Source: Medicago truncatula (Eukaryota; Streptophyta; Magnoliopsida; Fabales; Fabaceae). From it: DNA of 64,000 nt. The position numbers and the translations under genes are program-made. Location: assembly GCF_003473485.1 (NCBI RefSeq), contig NC_053044.1, forward strand, positions 38,010,091 to 38,074,090. Reading direction: 5' to 3'. A model generated the notes under the pieces. It made no database searches and was not told the DNA's origin. It was given only the letters and a program-made list of their open reading frames with translations. Shown here piece by piece: positions 48,824 to 61,660 of this stretch; positions within the stretch are counted from its first letter, which is position 1; each line of letters starts with the position of its first letter.

Positions 48824-51800
48824 TTACACATTCGATTTATGAGACATCAATAAAATCTCTTTCTGCAGTAGTTCAAATATTTCTTCCAGTCGAATTTTAA
48901 ACTTGGATGTTATGTTCCTATTGATCCTTTTCTGAAACTTAGAGCTCCTAAGCCACATAATGCCAATGTATACATCACACTTGCAAGCACATTCACCAAG
49001 AGCCGATTTCTCAATTTCGTACCTAAAATGAATCTGCAAGCAAAAATATTAGACTCTCTTCTATGGAACAATAACAATAACCAACTTTATAACAAATACA
49101 ATATAAGACTGAGTTTTAAATTTAGCATACACGAAAGTGATCGGAAAATGGAACACCATTGAGGATCATAACTTCATTCACAATCCATCCTTCAGTGTTT
49201 GTATTTGGATATTTTTGTTGTGTGCTTGTAACATCAAAAACTGACACATGCCGGTTAAATTGGTACGTAACATGCCTTTCGAGTACATCAGGTTTTACTG
49301 GTTCCCAAGGTGTAGTGTCATAGTCCATACAACCGGTTCTTTTCATAATCTTATGCTCTATGTTTCCTCCATCAAAAATTCCCATCATTGATCTTATCTG
49401 TGCGAGAATAACAAATCGGAATAAGGAAAGACTTGATGATAATATAATGTATAAAAGAATGATAATTCTTAAAGAAGGTTGTCACAAAAGCAACCAGGTT
49501 TAAATGTAAAAGATACGAAAGAAACGCAAACATAGAACACACAATGTTCGATCACGGAATTCACTCAACTGTGTCTACGTCTCCAACTGCAGCTGCAGAG
49601 TGGCTTCAGTGCCTTTCTATTATCACTGAAAGCTTAGGGTTTACAAAGTAAAACTCATGTTTAAATAGTAAGATCCGTTTTACAACGTTATCGTTGAACC
49701 TTTTGCAACAAAGAAAATGCTATGTTGACTTGCTGAATTCAAGACGTGTCAAACTATGAATTCATGCATTTGTGATATTGAAAGTGTTTAAAAATATAGT
49801 TTTCATTCATAGTGGATCAAACTGAAGTCATAACGCATAACTCATTTCCTCAAGAGATTGAAAAGGGTTTTTGACTTGATATTCATATCATAAGGCTTCA
49901 AAACTTTGCAAACGTGGGAGTGAATTTTATCTTCATAGTGATTGATGGTTACCTTAATTGGTAGTTCAGCAGAGTAAATCCTGGACATTTTTGCCTCATC
50001 TTCTAGGATAGATCCAGAGTCTTCAGGCATTACCAAGACCTCCTGATCTTCATGCTCTTCTGTAATTTGTTCTTTCTGATAGGGGTTCAGTATTCTTGCT
50101 CTCCACAATGCCATTATCGTTCTTTTGTAGAAATAAAATGTGTCGTCAGCTGAATTTAAATATATACCATCACGTATGCGTCGATTCACGGTGAGTTTGA
50201 TAGAATTACGGTGTATCAATGTGATTTTGACAAAAGCTGCACTTTGAAAATTTAACAAAATCACAATGCCACTGTGATTTTATCAAACTCGCCGTGATTC
50301 CAAGCATTCACTCGACTGATAAGATTAGAAGTATATGCATGCTGATTTAGAATACCTGGAGGCAGAACCGAATGAAACAAATGACTGAAAATGAAACCTA
50401 AGCCTTCCTTCTTCATCTTGCGTCTTGGCACCGTGCCTTGCATCGATACCTCGTCCTCTTCGAAGAATTACGGCCAATGTAGGGCTTCCTAATGATGCTA
50501 ATGATGGAGGAAGCACTTGAATGTTATCAATATCTTCCCAAAGGAAGAAAAATTTTGTTTTATGTCCAAACAAATTTGCATAAAATCCCAGAACCCTTGC
50601 AGAAAGAAATAGCCGACCCTGCATTAGAAAGCATGGTCATTTAGTTTATAAAGTTCATAATGACATTCTAAGAATTCCCCGCTTTGAAGCATTTATATTG
50701 TCTGTGCTCAAATTGTGAACCAAATTTAGTACCTGTAAATGCAATTTTCTCTTCAGGGAACATGTGAAATCATTGATTAGAAATTCTTCTGGTGGCAACC
50801 CAAACAATTTCTGGAATGTAGAATTCCTTTGAGGTGATGGAAGATTGAACTGCAATAGAACCCTCAATAGTCAGAAACAATAATTAGTTAATTTCTTATT
50901 GTTCTATGACTAAGAGTCTATGACATATTCAAATATATTCACATAATCATATATACATGGGGTATGATGAAGATTGTGCTTACCTTTTTTCCTACTTCCT
51001 TTTCCTTCTTCTCCAAGTAATCCTTGATAATTGCAACTCCTTTGTTATTGTCCAAGAAAATTCTCAAATGCAATTTCGATTGAGCAGATTGGGCGAGTTT
51101 TCCTTCAAGCACGACCCACATGTCTGCCAATTCTGTGGATGTATGCTTTAGGAAATTGATCTCAGCATGTCCAAGTGAAACATCCTGGTCAAATGGACCG
51201 TCAAAATCAAAAACTTCCACATACAAAACTGATGGTGGTTCTTCCATAGCATCAAACTCTAATATCTCTGCATATTAGTATATAAAACCAATACAGAATA
51301 TAAGTAAAGAAACATTCAAATTGAAACAATTTTTTTAGCAATTAAGTGGCAAGTCAGAAGGACAAACCATTCCATTGAGGATCTGATGTCTCAAGCTTGA
51401 CAGAGCTTGACCTTGTTTGTCCATTACAGGTGAAAACCACATAAGGATCTGACAACCCTGTTGACTCCAATGAGACTAGGTCAACACCCTCAATTAAAGC
51501 TACAGTAACAACCCATCCATCACCATGTGCTTTCATGCCATGGTCAGTTCCTATTAGAAGAGAATGAAGTCAAAACTAATCGCCTACATGAATTTACTTG
51601 ACAAGTATGAAGTGCTGACACAGATACGGATATTAGTTTGCGAAAAGAAAAGTGTCTTGTTGGTGTTAGGCACCGGATACACCTTCAATTTCAATCTGAA
51701 AGTGTCGGTGCAACATAGATTTACGGTGATAACAAGTACAATAATAGTAGGTTCAAATAACATGCTTACCCATTTGAAATCTAGCTTGCACAAAATGAGA

Positions 51801-52997
51801 TACCATATGATAAACACGCTCCAACTGGATAACTAAAATTCCACTTGTTACTAGTTCTCCTAAGCTATCTGGCAGTTCGATCCCTCTAAATTCCAATCCC
51901 CGAGGTTGACTTGGACCACACCTTAAAATATGCAGCAACACATATAAACACATAAAAAATGTGGAAACTACTGTGAAATTCCAGAAGTATGTAATTGCCT
52001 GCCACCAATTCCACTGGCTCTCTGTCTGCAAAGTTGCCAACAAATGTTCTTTGTTTATCAAATCCTCCTTATCTAGCACCTTGAACCTCTGAGCAAGTAG
52101 GTTAGCAAACTGATCAAAACTCTCCTTCAAACCTTGTTTAGCCCCATTCTCTATCACACCTTTCATCATTGTGCTTTGTAGGAAAACCATTCCCCACGTT
52201 ATCACAAGATGTGAGGATTCCTTTACACAAGACACATCTTCGCCAGGCATTATCTTGTAAAGAATTTCGACCCGAAATGAATTCCCATAAGGAACCTCAG
52301 GGGTGCATACACTAACAAGTACATCAAATTCATCTTTAGTCGCTCTAATATAGGTTTGTTCCTCAGTGGTATTGAGAGCTTTAACCAATTTTGAAGCAGC
52401 TTTTGTATAGTTGACGACTCGAGTCAAACAAGACATATCTTCATCTTTCCAGGACCAAGCCCCTTCTTGCAAATTTGTTGTCCCTTGTTGTTCTGCTAAA
52501 TCTTTCCTAAACTGTGAATCCGGCACGAAAAGAACTACATTAAGATTGTATGGAGATACTTCATAAATCTTATCTACTAAAATACCACCCTGCAAATTTT
52601 CAGGACTTTCTGGTTGGTTATCTCTTGACTGCATTAGTGCAATGCCTTCTTCAAAACTACAAGGGGGTGAATTTTCTTGAACACTATCTTCGTAATCAGA
52701 CAATGAATTTGATGTTTCTGAACAATCCACGGGTTTTGAGTTTCGTTCTTTCTTATGTAAAATCCTTTCTAAGCGATCAGCGATAGCCTTCAACAAATGT
52801 TTGCCTTCACCCATTTTACGATTTTTATGAAAAGATTGATGAGATGAAATGTGAAGACGTTCAGATTCTGTTGAGTCCTTAATTGAAGCAGTTGAGTTTG
52901 GAGAATGCTTATGATTCATAAAAGAAACATGGTCCTTATAATGAAGAGAAATTGTAAGGAGAATCTTCCCTGATTATGCACAACACAAGCCATTGAG

Positions 52998-53034
<37 letters not shown>

Positions 53035-54280
53035 AGATTGGTACGTTGAATTATAGTTCAAGAAATTAAAAACTATGGTTAAACCTTCAGAAAACAGTGT
53101 ACATAAAGTAAAAATAAATGCTAAATAGTAATGGAAATAAGTTCAATTCAACAGTTAATTCTTGACCTTGATTCATGAATAATGAGGTAAATAAGTCAAG
53201 GTTTAGCTAAAAATTGAACTCAGGTAAATGAATGAGTTGAATGCTTAAACTCACGAGCTCGAATGTAAAGGATGCAGAATGCAGCAAAAACTATGTTGAG
53301 AAGAGTGTTAGAGGCCAATAAAGGAAAAAAAATTACAGAAAGCATGATTTATATGCACCTACATGTAACAACTATCACATCCTAAGGTAATAAATATAAC
53401 AAACTATCAAGTAATTGTAACTACCTTAAACAATATTCAACTAATTCTGAAAAATCTATTTTATAACAAACTCAAGATTTGGACACATTATGTTACGCTA
53501 ATTAGCAAGTATTACTCTGCATATAGTTCAAGTTGTATGCTATTGAAACACTACAAAAAAAAAAAAAAAAAAAAAACTAGGAGCCACTCAACGTTGAAAT
53601 AATGCTATCTAGCAAAGTTTCATCATTCTACAATTTATAATAGGGAAAATAATCAACTTTTACTAGTATATGTTCTCAATATGATGAAAACTTGCCCAGG
53701 AAGCATTTATAATTCATGCCGGGTAGCTCACTAGCTTGAGTGAATGGATTAAATGTGATGATGAGTTAAAGGTCTAGGGGTTTGAATCTTGACGACAGAG
53801 AAAATACTAACATAACCATTAAAGTACTGACATTTATTATTCAAAAAAATACTAACATTTGTCATTGAAAACAAAATCAGCATAATATCATATACAAAAA
53901 CATGATCATCTAATACAAGGAAACAAACCACAAAATTTGTTGAAAAATTTGCCGTTCTTGTTAGAACATTGAAGCTCGAACCAAGTGGGTGGCAATATTT
54001 GCTTATTATCCTCAAAACCAACCGAACCAACCGGAATCCGTACCTCACCAACAAAATCCACTACCTTTGATTGATCACTATGATTAACAACATTGACAAC
54101 AAGCACATCCTCAGCAATATCCTTCACCTTAAAAACAAACTCCTCGTTCCAAATGGGATTGAACGTGTTTTTCAATATCCTTGTCTTGTATTTAAACTTT
54201 CCAAGTTTAAGCTTCACACGAGAATTTTTCACGGGTAAGTCTTTGGCTTCTAATACACAGACATATAACTTGTTCAACAT
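48824..54280 (-). CDS. C2 and GRAM domain protein with two VASt domains
   Basis: Nine GT-AG exons: 54280-53929, 52969-51770, 51550-51368, 51267-50984, 50849-50733, 50618-50356, 50121-49953, 49397-49131 and 49033-48824. Phases close and give 1,014 residues, near the about 1,020 of Arabidopsis At1g03370. In order: a C2 domain (1-125, LYVCVLEAKDLP), a Ser-rich linker, a VASt-type lipid-binding domain (about 245-430) and a hydrophobic segment (about 444-465) that may cross the membrane. A second C2 (about 526-640, DLVSLESTGLSDPYVVF) follows. GRAM spans about 684-800 and a second VASt about 850-1010. VASt with GRAM is known from sterol-transfer proteins at membrane contact sites, so a calcium-responsive membrane lipid role is likely. 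The second C2 keeps the acidic residues expected for calcium; the first is weaker. Intron 1 holds a SINE-like element and a 32-bp poly(A) run. For exon 7 a nearer upstream AG would bring an in-frame stop, so the acceptor at 50122 was chosen. Confidence 0.94.
53721..53860 (+). mobile_element. SINE-like element in intron 1 of the C2/GRAM gene
   Basis: A-box-like GGGTAGCTCACTAGCTTGAG at 53721-53740 and B-box-like GGGGTTTGAATCTT at 53777-53790, about 40 bp apart as in tRNA-derived SINEs. The body is short and the 3' end unclear. Confidence 0.5.
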
Positions 54281-55729
54281 AGTTTATAAAGCAAAAGCGG
54301 TATGGCATGTTGGATTGGAGAAGAGAAAACGGTGATAATGGGTTTTAGTGTTTTATACACTTCTGTTTTGTTATTAGTGGCAGAAGAATACGTGTAAGTA
54401 GAAGAAAATGACACGTGGAGGGTTAGCACATGGACAAAATAGAACGTGGAATTTGGGTAAGTGAAAGCTAGTTTGTCATTACTCTAAGATATCATTTTTG
54501 TGACTCATAATATATCATAATGATTTACGTTGTGACTCAACTTTTGCTTAGAAAAAGTTTGTTTTCGTGTAGCTTTGTGTGTTTCTGTTATAGGAAACTT
54601 CAAAATTGAAGTATAACGATAGGATGACCTATATATAGGATAAGTATTGCTGCGAGATTTAAGTTATATATATAATAACGGTGTGATTAAAGTAAAAATA
54701 AGTTGGCGGTGGGAGATAACTTTTGCAGGCAATGAATGAAACATTCTTTTACCTAGAATACAAGCCAATGCAACGCTCAAAGAGGCAAAAAGCACAGTTA
54801 CTTGCACTCACACATGAAGAAAACCGCACGAGTTTGAATCTTGCATTCGATCTCTTTTCATTTCCTTATTTTCCTACCTTCATTCTTTAGTAAAAATGGT
54901 TCCATCAAACATAATAAAAAGTGTAGATTCTTGACAACAAAAATAATACACACAATTTTTGTTTTTATCAAGAAAAAAAGAATTTTCAATACTTTATAAA
55001 TATAAATCGGAATATATCAATTCGTTTGCGAGATTGGAAGAACATTTTATTGAAAGAGTTTTTCTAACGATGAGGACTCGGTTGGTGATGAGGACTTGAT
55101 TCTCTTTTATAAGGGTGTTCTTTTGAGGTGAGTATTGATGACGAGTGTTATGGATGTCGTTTTTTAATGGTTGGTTACTATAAGAACCAAGTTTTAAGGT
55201 GATGTTTATTTTGGTGGGTGTTGATTGTAGGACGATTGGTGTTTATTTAGAGTGTTCCGTCTATATATAACACCTTAGTTTGTACTTTTTGTAACAGCGT
55301 TTTCTGTTTGTCTTATGCAAAGACCGGATTTTTAACAAAATTTTGCTAATTAAAAAAAAAATGTTCAATTCATAATTCGACATGAATTACTGACACAATA
55401 AGTCTTTAATGTAATAACTAATGCATATTCTTTATAAAATTATTTCATATCATTTAAAATTATAATAACTTAATATTATTTATCAAAAAGTTCAACGAAA
55501 CAAAATTGAATATCTTTTAAAGTGAATATTAAAAACAATAGGATAAAATATAAAAAAATAGTATAAAACTTTTTTTTTGAGAGAAGTATAATACTTTTTT
55601 TTGAAACTATTTATAAGTAAAATGACTTTTTTTCTTATAAAATGATATTTCCAAATATCGGTACACATCAATTTATGAATGTAAGATACAAACAATCAAT
55701 GAGTAATGCACACGAAAAAAGTGTAAAAT
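54281..55729. other. Gene-free stretch
   Basis: Promoter side of the C2/GRAM gene, then AT-rich DNA. I see no gene or clear transposon. The frames on the minus strand near 55.5-55.9 kb are chance. Confidence 0.4.
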
Positions 55730-55800
55730 GCGTTTGCCGGGAGTCGAACCCGGGTCTATTGCTTGGAAGGCAATTATCCTAACCGTTGGACTACAAACGC
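55730..55800 (-). tRNA. tRNA-Gly (anticodon TCC)
   Basis: A 71-nt cloverleaf on the minus strand. The acceptor stem GCGTTTG pairs with CAAACGC. The D-arm has GGTTAGGA. The anticodon stem ATTGC/GCAAT encloses loop CTTCCAA, with anticodon TCC at 55767-55765. The T-arm is CCGGG-TTCGACT-CCCGG, and no variable-arm insert is present. It starts at 55800 and ends at 55730; CCA is not encoded, as expected for a nuclear gene. A run of T on the minus strand lies shortly after the 3' end, consistent with Pol III termination. It reads Gly GGA codons, and GGG by wobble. Confidence 0.98.
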
Positions 55801-56193
55801 TTGTTGACATTGTAGCGAAACAAAACTCTCCAAAGTTCTTCCCTTCCGACAAACCCATTATAAAGTTTCTCTATATTTAGTAGGGTTTCTATTATAAAGA
55901 AAAATAAACTCCCTAAAATCCTTTCCTTCCAAAAATCTTCATTCTTTCCATTTTTCAAAGCTCTCACCTCAAACTGAGTCTCAACTCTCCAATGACCAAA
56001 CTTTGGAGGATTATTTGTCATACAATATAAAAGGACAATTTCAAAATTTAGGGGGGGCTGTGACCAATTGAGGGGGCGTAAAAAGAAATAAAAAAAATAT
56101 CTCTCAGTAAGAAAGCAGATGAACAAACAAGTCCAGACATCAAACGAAACTATTTGAAAAGCGGTTCAGAATTCTCTCAGTCGGTGATTAAAA
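55801..56193. other. Spacer and 5' flank of the 97-aa gene
   Basis: Short spacer with a G-run near 56050. The last about 100 bp are probably the leader of the next gene. Confidence 0.4.
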
Positions 56194-57413
56194 ATGCTAC
56201 AGTTTCCGGCGTTTATGACACAGTACCAATTATCGACTCGGATTCCGACGTCGTTTTTGCTACCATCTCAATGGCCTCAGCCTCAAAACGAAGAACTCCT
56301 TCTCGCCATGGAAGAGTCTGATTTTGAAGAAAAGGTACTCTCCTCTCATCATCTCCATCTAGGTTTTATTCTTTCAAATTCAAAATCACTCGTTATTTAG
56401 TTAGCTATGTTAATCAATAAACCATTTCCTGATTGCAATTCGCCATCAACTTTAGCTTATGGTTGAGAATTTCAGATTAAGTGAGGCATTATGTTTATGC
56501 TGTTACATATTGCGGCTAAATATGAGTAAACCACCATTTTAGATCTTGAAATTTGCAAGTGTCTTGCAATTTGGGATCTGAATGTAAGAAATATTAAGTG
56601 GTTTCCCCTAATTGTTTAACATTAGTTAAAATGATCTCACTCCGTCTAGTAGTTTTGTTAGATGTGATGATGTCATCGTGGCTTGTCCACACATTCAAGT
56701 TTAACCACCATTGATCTGGACTTCTTTCATCAGAACCCTGAAACCAATTAGCACTAATGAGGAGTCTACGCACAAAATTTTTAAATTTTTAACTAGTATG
56801 AAACTTGCATTTTAGGTTTTTTGCGACGAAGCTTCAAGGCTTACAATTGTAGGATCCAAAGTGGTGGTTTACTCTACTAAATTATTCATATTTAGGAAGA
56901 TCAAATATGTTTTCCATACAACATGATTCATATATATTATGAATACAATCTCTTCAGAGAAAAACAAATTAGTTTTTTGTTACTTGCTTGAACTTAGCTA
57001 AATAAGTTTGATTATTTGAATTGAACTAGTTGTTGAAGGTAGCTACTCATTCACACTTTGATTACTTTAGACTTTAGTTTAGAGTATTTAGGAATGCATG
57101 GATATATAAGCAAGGTAGTATGTCCACATTTATATAGAAGTAAGTCTGTTACAGTTGAAATGTTTAGATCAGATAGGAATAAGTGACGATGCTCTTTGAA
57201 TGTCTTATTTTTTCTTTGCCACATTTTCATCTCTCTCAGTTTTTGCTCAAACCATTGCAGTGCAATGAAATCAGGAAAATGAACAGCAACCTAATTATCA
57301 TTGGGAAAACCACTAACGAAAATGATAAGGAAGATTTCGACGAGGCTGATGATGATGATCCCGACAATGCAGAAGAGTCTGAGGGTGAAGAATTTGAGCA
57401 AGAAACTGGTTGA
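56194..57413 (+). CDS. Small acidic protein, 97 aa, two exons
   Basis: Exons 56194-56334 and 57261-57413 flank a 926-bp GT-AG intron in phase 0. The product starts MLQFPAFMTQYQLSTR and continues FLLPSQWPQPQNEELLLAMEE. Exon 2 starts CNEIRKMNSNLIIIGKTT. The last 30 residues are almost all Asp/Glu (DDDDPDN, ESEGEEFEQETG). No signal peptide or membrane segment. I believe close homologues are widespread in flowering plants as an uncharacterised family, but that is recollection only. A Met inside exon 1 (FMTQYQ, residue 8) is an alternative start. The two-exon structure, matched phases and a shared stop support a real gene. It is one of only two plus-strand protein genes here. Function is unknown; the acidic tail suggests a nuclear or protein-binding role. 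Confidence 0.82.
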
Positions 57414-59489
57414 AGAATCTGCACGTCAATGCTCACTTATATTTTGTTGGTATGCATTATTGAATGACTGTGGCTCGTATAATTTTATCAAGTATCGACT
57501 CCTCATTAATATTATACTCTTTGTTACACATGTTATTTGAGGTGTGAGGGAAAAATCATGTTCACAAACTTTGATTGGGATAAATGTTTAAACCCAAGTT
57601 CCACTAGTCAACTCAGTGATGTAAAAGTCCAATTAGGTTGAGTTTAAGTAGTATGTGATCGAGTTGATTTGAAGTACGAACAAAATAAAATCATAAAATC
57701 TTTATGTAGTCATGTTCAAAAGAAAAAGTTCATGCAATTACTAAATTTATCATACGCAGTAGAACTTCTCTTAATAATAATGTCATGTTAGGTGTGTTTT
57801 CAAATAAATGAAATGTTGCAACAATCCAAAAAATAAAAGGCATGTTTTCAAAAAGGAGATGAAACGTTGAATAGCTGTGAAGACTATCTAGAGTTTAACA
57901 AAATCTTACATTACGGTTATATGTATGTATATAAATGATTGAGTAAGTAACCCCATGGCTATTTAACTCTAGTCCAGTATTGTTCATAAAAGTAGATACT
58001 AACTCGTCTCTGTTTAATGGGACAATTGGGTTTTAGGTTGGATCGTGAACACCCTTTATTTGATCTTGTACTTGATTAAAGTGATAGTTTAAAACAGCGG
58101 TATGAGGAAAAGGGTGAAAGGAAAGTAAAATAGTTGAAAATGAGATGTTTTTGTCAGTTACTTGTGTTGTAGGAATCCAACTGTGGATTATAAAAGAAAG
58201 GAATCTCACATTGGTTGATTGGAATATAAGAGACAAAGATATGTGTATATACAATGACTTCAAGTTTTGAGTAAAGATAGGGTGCAGATGTCTCTTTATA
58301 CGCTGTTGGTCCACTAATAATGAGGATCCCCTGCTTCTATGCTCTTCTGGAACTATCCTGAGTTGTTTCAAAGTTGATTGTTCAATTGTCGAGTGTGTCG
58401 AATACACAAAGGACTCACACTCGAAGGGAGAGATAGATAATTTCCAAAAATGACTCAATATTCTCGGAGTCTGTGGAATCCAATGACGACGACTCACACT
58501 CGACATGAGATGTTCCAAATCCTGGTGTGTAAGTGTTAAAAGAAAGGAGACACGCTAGCTTGTGTGGTGATTAAAGGGTTATATAAATAGAATATTTGAA
58601 ATTGCTCTTTGATTTGTTCCATTCTCATTTTCTCATATTTGAAATGTTCTTCCTTTTGGGAGCCAACAGCCGTTAGCTGAATGGTGATAAGTGTTTCTTT
58701 TTCAAAATAATAATTACTATTCGATGATTATTACAATTGATAATGCCTAATATGTGTGTCACACGTACTGAGATATTTTGTTGATGGAGCTCTTTAGCTT
58801 GTGTTTTTTTTTTTTTTTTTTTGTGTTTTTGGATGGGGCTGAAAATGCACTAGACAATAATTACGTAGGGGACAAAATTTATGTGAAGTTCTTTGCGTTG
58901 TCTATTTCTCTCTACTCGCAATTCAACATAATTGCATAAATACCATGTATATCTAATAATATCGATAAAACTATTTTCTGATATCAAACTATTAGAATAA
59001 GAAAAACAAGATTAAAGAGAAGAAAAGAGAATAGAGAGATTAGAAAGATGATTATATTATTCTCTTAGTATCACTAATTAGGTTACATATAAGCTCTATT
59101 TATAGAGAAATACAATGACTTGGGGAATAAGTACAATATGATCCAATAAGCTAACTGAACATTTTTTGAGGACTAAAACAAATCAAACTGACTTTTTTTA
59201 TCTAAGAAAAAATAACTAGTATGAACTATGAAGCCTGAACACAAATACGGATATCGGATACGATACTTCTACCGATAATAAATTGAGAAAAAACATTATC
59301 CAATATGATCGGCGGTGTTGGTGTTTGACACTGAAACACATCTAATTTAAAGAATGTATATGTGCTTAATAGATTTAAATGTCCTTTTAGATTTGAACTT
59401 GAAACCTCGAGCAATATTTACACTTCATTATAGCTTAAGTTGTGTAGATATTATGCAAAGTATTATTAACTTGTTGGTATTAAATAATA
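57414..59489. other. Gene-free stretch
   Basis: Positions 58080-58560 include 'ctcacattggttgattgga' text of a kind often seen near plant retroelement LTR ends. The minus-strand frame over it (161 codons, 58033-58518) has no coding features. A poly(T) run lies at about 58806. No other feature. Confidence 0.35.
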
Positions 59490-59614
59490 CTTCCTCAGAA
59501 GTGAAATATAAACAAAAATGATAGGTGAAAAGTTGACGTACGTGGACTAAATTTTTAACCACGTACGTTGATTTTTCAACTACTACCTTTCTTTATATTT
59601 CATTTTGAATTGAG
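59490..59614. mobile_element. Stowaway-like MITE, 125 bp, with long stem
   Basis: Flanked by TA (59488-59489 and 59615-59616). The ends are degenerate forms of the CTCCCTC type. The arms pair through 'gaaatataaa' and 'cgtacgtgg', giving a hairpin over nearly the whole element with a small A/T loop. Confidence 0.7.
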
Positions 59615-59639
59615 TAATGTTTTTTCTCTTTTTTTTTTC

Positions 59640-59775
59640 ACAAGTAGTCTAGTGGCTAGAGTTCACACAATTTAATTGTGGAGAAGTGGAGTGTCAGGGT
59701 TCGAACCCTACATATAAAATTCAATATCCCTATCAACTGAGTTAAGCTCACGGGATCTGATTTTTCTCTTTTTAT
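59640..59775 (+). mobile_element. tRNA-derived SINE
   Basis: A-box-like TAGTCTAGTGGCTAG at 59645-59659 and B-box GGGTTCGAACCCT at 59697-59709, followed by a short body and a T-rich 3' end. The spacing fits a tRNA-derived head, but the stems expected of a functional tRNA are missing. Confidence 0.65.
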
Positions 59776-61432
59776 TTCATCAAAAATAATAGAACCAAAA
59801 GATTCAACCCCAACAAAATTTCGACATCCTTGGGGTTTAACGCGTCACTGATGAAAATAAAAAGATATCTTTCTTTCACATGAGACTTAAGATAAGCTCA
59901 CGAAAGAAGCTTGATGCTCACAATATTATAAATACAAATAGTATATTACAAATCAGAACACTTATTTTAAAAAATATGAAATAAAAAGGTAAATATATAT
60001 TTGTCGAACACAGGTACACTTGACTGCCTGAGAATGTCTTACAGTGAAAACTAAGGTATATTTAGATTGAAGGTTTAGATGGAAGGAGTTGACTTATTTT
60101 TCTCTTTTAAATTATAGACATTATAAAATGTTTTTTAAAACAAATAAAATATCATGTTTAAAATATATTTTAAAATATAAACTTAGCCCTCTAAAGTAAA
60201 ACTCTCCAAAGCCTCCCTTGTTTGGGAGCTTAAGAGGGGGATGAAAGGGCTTAAGAAAATAAGGAAGGATGAAGTGAAAAGAATAAAGGATTTCAAGTGG
60301 TTTGGATAAATTCTCCAAATTTAATATATCTTGTTATAATATTATTAAGATTAAAATATATTGATCATAAGTATTCATATCATTATTTACAAAAATAACC
60401 TCTTAAAAAAGTTCTCTATTTTTTCCTTTATTCTCATTCCCAAAACTCTCAAAACATAACCTAAAAGTCTAAAAGTGATTTAACCAATTTTGTTGTATTC
60501 CATTCGTATTGTGTGTACCAAAAAGCTTACACCCCCTTTTTTCCTAGAGAATTCTCAACATTATTGTGAACACAAATTTGATAAATTGGATATCAAGCAA
60601 TTGGTGTTCCATGCAGATACGTTCCTTAGTTGTTTTGTTCAACAAACAAAGTTCGTCGTTAGTGTTCCGTTCCACATGCAATTCTGAATAGCCATCTCCA
60701 CATAAATTGGATATATTCCTTACCCTTAAAACAACAGCCTCAAGATAAACAATTTCTGCTATCCAAAAAAAAAAAAAAAAACAATTCTGATATCAATTTG
60801 ACTTGACAAAAACCACCTGTATATCTATGATTTAATTGACATTATTTACAAAAATGTCATATATTTGATTATTTTTTTAAGGAATATATTTGATTATTTT
60901 ATAATCAATACAAAAATGACATATGTTTGATTATTTTATAATCAAATATTTGAAAAACATATTAAGTTATAAATTAAAAATGGCTTTTCTATTAAAAAAA
61001 AGTATTTCATATAAATTTTTTACAGAAAAACTTATCTAAATGTTTTTTTTAATAATTTACGTTGGGTTTCAGTTATTGTGGCTATGATTTTTGTGTCGAT
61101 CAAGAAAACAACACTTCAACCTTTTAAATATTTTTTAAAAATAAACCACCCCAACTTGAAACTTGAAGATCATTCCAACTTTCTTTCACAAAGTCTTGAT
61201 AACAATCGAAATCATCCCAATACAAAAGCATCCTACAAGGGTGAGGCCCTAGTCGAGTTGTATGTCACACAACACAATTAGCACATGGCACGTGATCAAA
61301 ACGACTCTTATTTAAAGCGCGTTGAGAATAATTGATTATCCCACGCATCGCACCAACTGACGAGAAACAAAAATCGATTAGGTCTACTCAAGAGTTGAGC
61401 GTCCGAGATTGACTAGGTAAACCTACTACCGT
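59776..61432. other. Gene-free stretch
   Basis: Positions 60180-60475 read like a MITE ('cccttgtttgggagc' near the left, 'ccaaaactctcaaaacataacc' near the right), but I could not fix its edges. An A-run lies near 60764. Otherwise AT-rich. Confidence 0.35.
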
Positions 61433-61660
61433 TTAATGACAAATCAATAAAAGTTGTGTTATCAACACAATCATTATAATATTGCATATCCTCCTCCCTT
61501 GAGTAATCAACATTTCCTTTTTGTTCCAATCTAATCTAATTGCATTGAAGTCGCATACACGCCAAGTCGACCATTGATCACCTATAAACAAATGATATAA
61601 TTGATGATGTCTTAAAGCTCTTTTCTCTTCCATATCACAAGGAGCATACATATTGGGTAC
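61433..61660 (-). mobile_element. LINE fossil: endonuclease fragment
   Basis: A minus-strand frame reads YAPCDMEEKRALRHH and then WSTWRVCDFNAIRLDW. This matches the VYAP... and W.vcGDFNAI motifs of the L1-type ORF2 apurinic endonuclease. The conserved Gly before DFNA is missing. Only this short domain piece is seen. Confidence 0.7.

Noticed and set aside
58033-58518. 161-codon minus-strand frame
   Set aside because: No domain and no splice context; the opposite strand reads like retroelement-type repeat text. A chance open frame.
59645-59709. tRNA gene on the plus strand
   Set aside because: Same reason: box motifs without a complete cloverleaf, followed by a SINE body.
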